In this document: positions 60,101 through 64,000 of the stretch, in pieces
Numbering within the stretch: the first letter of the stretch is position 1
Layout: every line of letters starts with the position of its first letter
From: Rapana venosa
Lineage: Eukaryota; Mollusca; Gastropoda; Neogastropoda; Muricidae
DNA: 64,000 nucleotides
Direction: 5' to 3'
Assembly: GCA_028751875.1 (NCBI GenBank)
Contig: CM054140.1
Span: 49,840,671-49,904,670, forward strand
Made by a program: the position numbers and the translations under genes
Notes under the pieces: generated by a model
Seen by the model: only the letters and a program-made list of their open reading frames with translations
Database searches by the model: none
What the model was told of the DNA's origin: nothing

Positions 60101-60449
60101 ATTAATGACTTCTCCCACAGCATAATTATGACAACATTAATGACTTCTCGCACAGCATAATTATGACAACATTAATGACTTCTCGCACAGCATGATGACA
60201 TCACTAATGACTTCTCCTTCAGACTCGACAACATCAACGGAGTGTTGCCAGGGGTTTTGTGTTCTGGCATCATAATATTGTTTTGTGTTGCATTGCTTTA
60301 TATTGTATTGTACTGTGTTGCAGTGTATTGTGTAAAACTGTATTGCGTCATTTTGCTTTGTATATTAATTTCAATGACGGTGGATTTCCCTGCGTGAAAT
60401 TCAGGCTGCTCTCCCCGAGAAGAGCGCGCCGCCACAATGCAGAGTGCGT

Positions 60450-60535
<86 letters not shown>

Positions 60536-61773
60536 CGCGCGTATGTGTGTGTGTGTGTGTGCGTGCGCACGCGTATGTGTGTGTGTGTTGCCTGCGTGTG
60601 CATTAATATATGTGTTTCCAATGCAGAGTGGCTTATTCTCTACTGAATCTTGCCAAGGAATGAGTGCTGCACACGGGACAACGGTGTATCGTGTATCCAG
60701 GAGACTAGCACCCAGACCACCACTAAAGATCAAGTGGATATGGAAAAGTATTGGAAGCCACACTTCTCGCTTTCCAAGCAGGTGCGCTACCTCTTGACCA
60801 CCGATCCACCCAAGTCGAGCTGGCGGAGCCTACCCCTCTCCATGTAGCAAGGTGCATGCTAGACATACTCTCACCATTCGTTCCACCAGCCAGGTCTGGC
60901 TTTTGCTTTCTAACGAAGAGTACATTGAATTCTAACGCGTGCACAAGATGTACATGCGTTCGCACACATGACCTTGGTTTATAGTCATCTTCTTCGTCAT
61001 CGAACGCTCAGACAGCTACTATTGTCATCTGTCATATAAGCCAAAGCGCACTGCGCTGCCGTTAAGCGCCTGACAAGTCAGGCCCAGTACATCCGACTTC
61101 GGCATGGGAGAGAACATCTTTTAAGTCTTTCTTTCTGGAAAAGAAGTAGGAGAACGGACCAAGAAGGCAGACAGTAGATGAGAAGGAGGTGACAAGAAGA
61201 GAAGGAACAAGGCAGAAACAAAGAGAGGGATAGAAAAGAGTGGATTCCAAGCACAGAATGTCCAGAAGATGGGGATGCTGTTTATACTGACAGGTTTCGG
61301 CATCCCCACGGTGCAGGTTTATAATCTCTTCCAAAAGACTTGAGGGGAGCGAGGTCGTATCACTGTTGAGTCTGTGGGGGGAAAAATTTATGAGAACACT
61401 ATGACTTTTTTTCTTCTAAATTTGCTTTGATTTGGGACGAGCAGGTTGCACAATGTAAATTATGACAGAAAACTGTGATTTAAGATGCGTTTCTAGTGAT
61501 TTGGACAAAGTACATAGGATGGATTTAGGCCTGCAGTTAGAAAGGTCGTTTGAATCACCAGAGTTCAAGACTGGGATAACTTTTTATCTTTAAACATTTG
61601 GGGTTAGGAACATGTTTTTGAGACAGACAGACAGACAAGCGAATAACCAAAATAATTTAGGCAATGGCGCTCATACAGCAATATAGCGACGCGATTACAT
61701 GACATGGAAGTCATGGCATGCAAAACGACTCTCATTACTATTATAGCATTCTGAGCCTTTCCTGTGTCCGGTT

Positions 61774-61804
<31 letters not shown>

Positions 61805-62285
61805 GGGGGGGGGGGGGGGGGGGGGGGAGCGAGTAATCTATTCAACATTACAGCCCTGTAGAGAGGGGAGATAATTTCACATTTGTATAACATAATAATT
61901 ATTATAGTTTTGTTTTCCTCTAAGACAGAGACAGACAAACTGAGACAGACAGAGTGAGAGAGGCAAACAGACAAACAGCGACAGACAGGCTGAGACAGCG
62001 ACATAGAAGACCATTTAGAGACGCAGACAGACTGACACAGTGACAGTGAAGCAGAACGTGACATGATGTAAAACAACGGAGATGAGATACAAAATACTCC
62101 AAACACCAAAGTGGCCAGCAAAACAGCGATACTTGATACTAAACACACAAACTAAAAAACAAAGGGACAGCTCCAGCAACATACAGATAAATACAACATT
62201 GTGCAATTCATTAAATGAATGGCAAGGTTATATCGCATCATGTCTTTTGCCGTCATTCATTGTCATTTAATCTCTCTCTGTCAGA

Positions 62286-62352
<67 letters not shown>

Positions 62353-62459
62353 TTAAGCGCACACCAGTGCACACACATACATATATAGAGTGAGAGGGCG
62401 AGAGAGAGATAGAAAAAAAGAGACAAACAAATACACACACACACAGTGAATCAACATTT

Positions 62460-62544
<85 letters not shown>

Positions 62545-62719
62545 AGAGAAACTAACTAACAAACACACTATATCAACATTTACAGTCAGAGAGAGAGAAA
62601 AAGAGTGAGAAACAGACCGACAGACAGATAGACAAACAAACACACACACACACACACACACTGTATCAGCATTTACCGTTCAGACGACTCTGCCTTTTAG
62701 CCCGAATCTCCAGGTAGGT
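36770..62719 (-). CDS. RNF220: RNF220-type E3 ubiquitin-protein ligase, C-terminal 272 aa (partial, 8 exons)
   Basis: Minus-strand coding sequence in order: 62719-62677, 48722-48607, 42582-42453, 41694-41607, 40296-40213, 38798-38700, 38135-38024 and 36916-36770; phases agree at all seven junctions. Visible parts are a basic [14 protein letters not shown] segment, a C2HC zinc finger (C-P-I-C ... H-V-E-L-C), the E-E-Y-T-W-G-G ... [11 protein letters not shown] motif, acidic linkers, a helical A-R-V-K-E-L stretch, and a C-terminal C3HC4 RING (C-L-I-C ... [10 protein letters not shown] ... C-P-Q-C-N-T-I-T) ending D-L-R-R-I-F-L. These match remembered vertebrate RNF220. RNF220 is a RING E3 ligase known from neural patterning and Hedgehog/Wnt signalling. 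Exons coding for roughly the N-terminal half lie past 64000. Confidence 0.95.
37278..37457 (-). pseudogene. Decayed duplicate of the RING-splitting intron and its exon edges
   Basis: 37410-37457 copies the 3' end of the 38024-38135 exon ([15 protein letters not shown], donor GTAAGA intact). 37278-37335 copies the start of the last exon (K-S-Y-E-K-P-L, acceptor TTGACAG intact) and its adjoining intron sequence. The first RING cysteine is Arg (TGC to CGC) and both exon pieces are truncated, one by a SINE and one by a CA run. It cannot encode a RING. Confidence 0.88.
37458..37800 (+). mobile_element. tRNA-derived SINE, family 1, full-length reference copy
   Basis: Clean RNA polymerase III promoter: A box TAGCCTAGTGG at 37470-37480 and B box GGTTCGATTCC at 37513-37523. 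The body carries CCCCTGGAGTTAACATCAGT, TTTCGGATGAGACTATAAAC and CAGAACATCTTGTGCAC; the 3' end has GGGGACTGGATG, a stem GCACACACGTGC and CCTTGATATAAAAGAATT. It is inserted in RNF220 intron sequence, directly against the exon duplicate. Confidence 0.93.
37866..38020. repeat. CT-rich tract next to the RNF220 donor
   Basis: CTCT/CTTT repeats up to the donor at 38023. A similar tract at 37335-37405 belongs to the duplicated intron copy. Confidence 0.85.
38024..38135 (-). CDS. RNF220: RNF220 exon, helix and first RING cysteines
   Basis: Acceptor TTTTGCAG, donor GTAAGAAAG, leaves phase 0. Encodes [13 protein letters not shown] and D-K-Q-Q-C-L-I-C-T, so the intron splits the RING one residue after its second cysteine. 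Confidence 0.95.
38326..38420 (+). repeat. (AAT)n and relative of the 19490 repeat
   Basis: Ten AAT units, then AATCTATATTGTGATAAATC and CTTGCAAAGGAACAAATCAA, resembling 19520-19565. Confidence 0.6.
38700..38798 (-). CDS. RNF220: RNF220 exon, Ser/Asp-rich linker
   Basis: Acceptor GGTTGCAG, donor GTAAGC. Encodes [15 protein letters not shown] and [10 protein letters not shown]. Low conservation is expected in this linker; assignment rests on phase continuity and splice sites. Confidence 0.85.
38826..38878. repeat. (GT)n microsatellite
   Basis: Pure GT run followed by GGTGTGTT, 28 bp upstream of the exon acceptor on the minus strand; it may overlap the branch-point region. Confidence 0.9.
39965..40110 (+). 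mobile_element. SINE family 1 tail fragment
   Basis: AATCCTGTTCCGCTCTTCG, GTGCCGGTGGGAACAGATGA, GGGGACTGGATGTAAAAAGC and ATTATCCTTGATATGAAAT. Confidence 0.8.
40213..40296 (-). CDS. RNF220: RNF220 exon, FTENDLIP segment
   Basis: Acceptor GGTGAAG is required by phase; the nearer CAG would create a stop. Encodes [13 protein letters not shown] and [12 protein letters not shown], matching the vertebrate Y-T-E-A-D-V-I-P ... E-R-E-A-L-R-G-A-V-L pattern. Donor GTAAGT. Confidence 0.93.
40374..40760. repeat. Imperfect (AGC)n/(AGT)n trinucleotide region
   Basis: Mixed AGC, AGT and AAC triplets give long Ser-, Val- or Leu-rich frames in every phase. It is intronic between two RNF220 exons. Confidence 0.9.
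41505..41580 (+). mobile_element. SINE family 1 tail fragment
   Basis: GGGACTGGATGTAAAAAAGC, ACAAGGGTGCTTACTCATTA and CCTCGAAATAAAAGAATTTG, ending 26 bp before the RNF220 exon. Confidence 0.8.
41607..41694 (-). CDS. RNF220: RNF220 exon, acidic segment
   Basis: Acceptor ATGGTCAG, donor GTATCC (weak). Encodes G-A-G-F-Q-T-C-K and [18 protein letters not shown], matching the vertebrate D-L-D-V-D-G-D-D-T-L-E-Y-G-K-P-Q block. Confidence 0.94.
42453..42582 (-). CDS. RNF220: RNF220 exon, EEYTW...RIRAT segment
   Basis: Acceptor CTCGTGCAG, donor GTAGGT. Encodes [11 protein letters not shown] and [22 protein letters not shown], the signature motif of the family. The acceptor could also be CGTCAG nine bases further in. 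Confidence 0.94.
42622..42750. repeat. (GT)n with GC interruptions
   Basis: GT run at 42623-42660, then GCGTGTG variants, starting about 40 bp upstream of the minus-strand exon acceptor. Confidence 0.9.
43015..44265 (+). mobile_element. RTE-like LINE reverse transcriptase, 5'-truncated, two breaks
   Basis: Encodes motif [12 protein letters not shown], motif [13 protein letters not shown], motif [26 protein letters not shown] and the basic tail [10 protein letters not shown]. The frame switches near 43275 (short indel between motifs A and B), and a Trp-position TGA at 44119 precedes the last 47 codons (V-D-N-I-K-D-W-I ...), which end at TGA 44263. The endonuclease region is missing. It is on the plus strand, antisense to RNF220. 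The first bases of the following minisatellite overlap its stop codon. Confidence 0.9.
44262..45472 (+). repeat. 23-bp minisatellite, about 52 copies
   Basis: Unit GGTGAATGTATACAACTATG plus CCT, with GGTGGATG, GGTCAATG and shortened (lacking ACTATG) variants interspersed. 23 is not a multiple of three, so three frames cycle and stay open, generating spurious small frames. Confidence 0.97.
45473..46464. other. RNF220 intron, unique AT-rich sequence
   Basis: No gene seen. Contains a short GA/GACA run at 46057-46125. Confidence 0.5.
46465..46528 (+). repeat. 31-bp minisatellite, left block
   Basis: Two diverged units of the array that continues at 47407 (AAGGTTGACGGTGGA, AACTAAGTCTAAAGGTTGAC). 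It runs without a gap into the reverse transcriptase fragment. Confidence 0.85.
46518..47395 (+). mobile_element. LINE reverse transcriptase C-terminal fragment inside a minisatellite
   Basis: Starts at V-G-G-D-W-I-M-R-Q, then [10 protein letters not shown] (catalytic D-D kept, Ala of F-A-D-D changed to Thr), [32 protein letters not shown]. The frame changes near 47175-47185; the other frame continues [21 protein letters not shown] to C-S-P-R-N-Q-E-A and TAA near 47392. A different lineage from the 43015 element. Dead copy. Confidence 0.88.
47407..48425 (+). repeat. 31-bp minisatellite, main block, about 33 copies
   Basis: Unit AAGGTTGACGGTGGTGGATT plus AACTAAGTCTA, with a GGCTGACGG variant and 27-30-bp shortened units. 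Confidence 0.97.
48427..48602 (+). repeat. 18-bp minisatellite touching the RNF220 donor
   Basis: About ten units of ACAGACTGTGGCGGTGAA, some 16 bp. On the minus strand it occupies the first intron bases after GTGAGT. Because 18 is a multiple of three the frame stays open past the donor. Confidence 0.95.
48607..48722 (-). CDS. RNF220: RNF220 exon, C2HC zinc finger
   Basis: Acceptor GGGTTTCAG, donor GTGAGT, 38 whole codons plus two bases. Encodes [16 protein letters not shown] and [11 protein letters not shown], a C-x2-C-x13-H-x3-C finger found at this place in RNF220. Confidence 0.95.
49480..49780 (+). repeat. About 150-bp tandem duplication
   Basis: Copies start at ACATTGATAA (49480 and 49630) and share AAAGAAAAG, GACTGATATTTGTTT and CATTCCAAGATAACTTCA; both end in CA/GCAC-rich runs. 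Confidence 0.85.
50617..50700. repeat. (GT)n microsatellite
   Basis: Long pure GT run ending in GTGC units. Confidence 0.95.
51150..51490 (-). mobile_element. Composite SINE: family 4 tail plus family 1 body
   Basis: 51175-51270 has the family-4 tail in reverse (CATAAAGGTAGCTGCATTCC). From about 51295 the family-1 body follows in reverse (TTTTGTCATCCGTTCC, AGTCTCATCCGAAATACTTT, GATGTTAACTCCAGGGA). Confidence 0.7.
52494..52600. repeat. (TA)n-(TC)n-(TA)n compound microsatellite
   Basis: TA run, TC run 52519-52562, TA run to about 52598; symmetrical arrangement. Confidence 0.95.
52605..52980 (+). mobile_element. tRNA-like SINE, family 2
   Basis: Starts GGGATCGGTGGTTCAGAGGA. The body holds GGTCTGGGTGCTAGTCTTTC, GGATGAGATGACAAACCGAT, TGTAAAAGAACCCGC and GAAAAAAGCCACGCTCGCTG. 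Paired with an inverted copy immediately to the right. Confidence 0.8.
53000..53430 (-). mobile_element. tRNA-like SINE, family 2, inverted partner
   Basis: Tail of TGTTG/TATTG-type repeats (53000-53155), then GTGAAATTCGGGCTGCTCTC, CAGGGACAACTCTCTTGCTG, GGTTCTTTTACGTGCG and AAAGACTAGCACCCATG. The head is missing beyond 53430. Confidence 0.8.
54128..54205. repeat. (TC)n/(GTCT)n microsatellite
   Basis: TC run followed by GTCT/GCCT units and a GAGTTC-type LINE tail remnant (54222-54240). Confidence 0.9.
54505..55110 (+). mobile_element. 5'-truncated Jockey/CR1-superfamily LINE 3' end
   Basis: Encodes [11 protein letters not shown] and C-R-W-Q-D-W, then K-F-R-F-G-I-S-D-I and [18 protein letters not shown], parallel to the 16283 element, over several frames. 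The 3' terminus is GAATAAATATCGGAATCGGA with repeated GGAATC units. Confidence 0.85.
55395..55560. other. Candidate conserved non-coding element in RNF220 intron
   Basis: A repeat-free, mixed-composition block in a repeat-dense intron. It contains AATCAATATTGTGATAGGAG, GGCATAAAAGCC, CTCATGATGGACGAATTAAG and GGAAAATATTGACAGG, with homeobox-type TAATT/TTTATG cores. There is no long open frame with recognisable motifs. Conservation is suspected from its look only. Confidence 0.3.
56450..56620 (-). mobile_element. SINE family 2 tail, inverted copy
   Basis: (GTACT)n tail at 56468-56520, then GGCAGATTTCTCTGCATTAA and GGGCTGCTCTCCTTGGGAAG and AACAAGAGCAGC. It abuts a forward family-2 head. Confidence 0.8.
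56625..56900 (+). mobile_element. tRNA-like SINE, family 2
   Basis: Head GATCGGTAGTCTAGAGGTAA with GCACCTGCCTAGAAAGCG and a B-box-like GGTTCGATCCC. Body GGTCTGGGTGCTAGTCTTTT, TAAAAGAACCCACGGCAACA and AAAAAAGCCACTCTGATAGA. Confidence 0.85.
57450..58700 (+). repeat. 1.25-kb polypurine (GA/GGGA) tract
   Basis: Almost only G and A on the plus strand (a few isolated T), built from GAGAGA, GGGAGA and AGGAGA units, followed by GACA units to about 58750. It yields frames of up to 588 codons of Ser/Leu/Pro or Arg/Glu, which are artefacts. Confidence 0.97.
59290..60225 (+). repeat. 33-35-bp minisatellite, about 27 copies
   Basis: Units of ACTTCTCCCACAGCATAATT plus ATGACAAATTAATG or ATGACAACATTAATG, with CGCACAG variants. 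Each unit carries TTCTCNCACAG, an acceptor-like sequence on the plus strand, but the host gene RNF220 is on the minus strand. Confidence 0.97.
60270..60830 (-). mobile_element. SINE family 2, full length, split by (GT)n
   Basis: Tail of TATTG/TACTG units 60275-60365, GTGAAATTCAGGCTGCTCTC, then a GT microsatellite (60451-60600), then CAGAGTGGCTTATTCTCTAC, AGACTAGCACCCAGACCACC and the head GCTTTCCAAGCAGGTGCGCT ... CCACCGATCC on the minus strand. Confidence 0.8.
60986..61290 (-). repeat. Dispersed repeat, copy C
   Basis: Inverse of 19990-20283: TCGAACGCTCAGACAGCTAC, GCTGCCGTTAAGCGCCTGAC, AAGTCAGGCCCAGTACATCC and the purine-rich flank with AACGGACCAAGAAGGCAGAC. Confidence 0.75.
61454..61585 (-). 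mobile_element. LINE reverse transcriptase N-terminal fragment
   Basis: An uninterrupted 43-codon minus-strand stretch reads [23 protein letters not shown] then L-S-K-S-L-E, the conserved start of non-LTR RT domains (K-V-x-P-I-x-K-x-G-D ... N-Y-R-P-I-S). It is isolated, without motifs A-C, so a relic. Confidence 0.75.
61770..61828. repeat. (CA)n followed by 23-base poly-G
   Basis: CA run 61774-61800, then G homopolymer 61805-61827. Confidence 0.95.
62288..62550. repeat. (TC)n and (GA)n microsatellite pair
   Basis: TC run 62290-62348 and GA run 62462-62550, an inverted dinucleotide pair near the RNF220 exon. Confidence 0.95.
62677..62719 (-). CDS. RNF220: RNF220 exon, 43-nt, basic helix
   Basis: Acceptor GTGTGTGTGCAG, donor GTAAATG. 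Encodes [14 protein letters not shown] and one base of the next codon. It fits the vertebrate T-Y-x-x-V-R-x-N-R-Q-x-R-L-N-A segment, and its phase joins the zinc-finger exon 14 kb away. This is the most 5' RNF220 exon I can support in the window. Confidence 0.9.
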
Positions 62720-63618
62720 CTGCACACACACACACAAACAAAACAGAGCAACTTAAACTTTATCGCCACCTCGCAACCTTGAAGTATACTTAACTAATAT
62801 CGCTGTAGGTGGGAAAATAACAACAGACGCTACACAAAAGGCATGAAAAGGCACACGAAGACAAGAACAAAAGATAGCCTATGACCAAATCACCCCCAAC
62901 TAGACTTTAGTGGAATGTTCCACAAAAGCTAAGGAATGAGGACACACACACACACACACACACGCACACGAACATAAATAAAACTAAAGAAAACTACCCT
63001 AACTTTATTGCAACGTTGGAGAAAGCCGCTAAAGGAGGAGAGGAGACAGACAAAAGCAACCAAAAAGAAGAACAAGGTATAACCAAACCAGCCCAGAACA
63101 ATAGCCCGCTTTCAATACCCCCCCTCCCTTACCCAACAACCCTGTACACTCATCCCCCCCATCTGGTGTCGTTGTCGCCTCCCCGCCGAAGCCGTTTACG
63201 GGGGTCTACGGTTGCGTGCAATTTGTCCACTTGCCAATACCCAGACACGGGGCAGAAAGGGAGGTAGTGGCAAGCTACCCGGGTGGCCTCCGCACCTTGG
63301 TGAAACACCTCCCTTTAAGTCAGGTGTGCGCTCGTAAACAGACTTCCAGTAACCTGGCACCGAAGCGCTCAAGGATGCGGCTGGGAGGAGGAGAAGGAGG
63401 AGGAGGAGGAGGAGGAGGGAGGGGAAGGGGGATGACTGCAAGATCTCCAGGAGAATGAAGGGTATAGCAGCCGTGAAGGACTATGTGAATAGGCTTGCGA
63501 GGACGGGAGCTGAGGACTTTTCGGAGTTGCCTTTCCGGAAACCGCCAGTCCATTGCCATGGAGAACAACCCCTCCTAAGCACAGCCTATAAACCAGTCTG
63601 GGTGACTTGTCTTCATAG

Positions 63619-63658
<40 letters not shown>

Positions 63659-64000
63659 TTCGGGGGCAGTGCAGAGGAGGGAGAAGAGAGGGGAGAGGAG
63701 AGGAGAGGAAGAGAGGGACTTGTCAGCCTATGGGAGAACACTGACTTCTCTGCTGCCCTGCTTGGCTTGGCTTTGCTGTGCCCCGGCAGAGAAAGCTCGT
63801 CGCCTTCCGCCACTCTGGCGGATGACGAAGGCTTCTGAATGTTCATTGCCTCATGAATATGCAAGTTTAACGATGTTCCGTGGTGCATTAATTACCGGGC
63901 ATGTGTGAATGCCGAAGGTTCTAATGGGAATACGTCTGTGCCCTTTCTCCTTTGGCTCAAAGAAACTGCTTTTCCTAATGCTCCTCTCCTTCCTCCTCTC
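62720..64000 (-). other. RNF220 upstream intron; GC-balanced block 63460-63960
   Basis: No exon with a recognised RNF220 motif is seen. 63460-63600 and 63700-63960 are repeat-poor and mixed in composition, with CATGAATATGCAAG, GTGCATTAATTACCGGGC and TTTGGCTCAAAGAAACTGC, and look like regulatory rather than coding sequence. A 40-base poly-C lies at 63619-63658 and GGA repeats at 63393-63430. Confidence 0.4.

Larger units (their letters stand above)
48723..62676. other. Large RNF220 intron (about 14 kb)
   Basis: Phases of the flanking exons join directly (AAC-G + CT), so no exon is required inside it. It holds SINE inverted pairs, a LINE, a 1.25-kb polypurine tract, a 34-bp minisatellite and one candidate conserved non-coding block. 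Plus-strand open frames at 53635-54018 and minus-strand ones at 50815-51123 are unassigned. Confidence 0.7.

Overview
The window is animal nuclear DNA: split genes with GT/AG introns, tRNA- and 5S-headed SINEs, decayed LINEs, minisatellites and very dense (GA)n, (GT)n, (GTCT)n and poly-C tracts. Gene content is bilaterian and the repeat style suggests a mollusc, possibly a gastropod. The phylum is an inference; nothing in the sequence proves it.

Two protein-coding genes are recognisable and they converge tail to tail. (1) On the + strand, 7771-25094, an EF-hand rhomboid serine protease of the RHBDL1/RHBDL3/Drosophila Rho type was reconstructed from ten coding exons with matching phases, giving 555 aa. 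It includes a 24-nt microexon, the GASGG serine motif and the AH catalytic histidine. (2) On the - strand, 62719 down to 36770, the C-terminal 272 aa of an RNF220-type E3 ubiquitin ligase was reconstructed from eight exons; its 5' exons lie beyond position 64000. The two stop codons are about 11.7 kb apart. That interval holds the 3' UTRs, a non-autonomous hAT-like element at 28732-30313 and several SINE fragments.

Regions: 1-7770 has no recognised gene but holds a LINE 3' fragment, SINE pieces and a microsatellite-laced higher-order repeat (3.2-5.9 kb). 7.8-25.1 kb is the rhomboid gene, its introns packed with four tRNA-like SINE families and a truncated Jockey/CR1-like LINE. 25.1-36.8 kb is intergenic or UTR. 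36.8-62.7 kb is the RNF220 gene, whose introns carry an RTE-like LINE, a second RT fragment lying inside a 31-bp minisatellite, a further LINE, five minisatellites and a 1.25-kb polypurine tract. 62.7-64.0 kb is RNF220 intron, with a GC-balanced, possibly regulatory stretch near the end.

The most unusual feature is at 23055-23335. The 3' splice site and first 25 or so bases of a rhomboid exon are tandemly repeated six times in units of 42, 45 or 48 bp. Every copy has its own AG acceptor in the same phase, so each acceptor gives an open frame and would add 14-16 hydrophobic residues per repeat next to the protease's active-site helices. Other notable points are a decayed duplicate of the intron that splits the RNF220 RING domain (first zinc cysteine changed to arginine), a chimeric tRNA/5S-rRNA SINE, minisatellites that begin at or inside LINE sequence, and a rhomboid stop codon that appears to lie in SINE-derived sequence.
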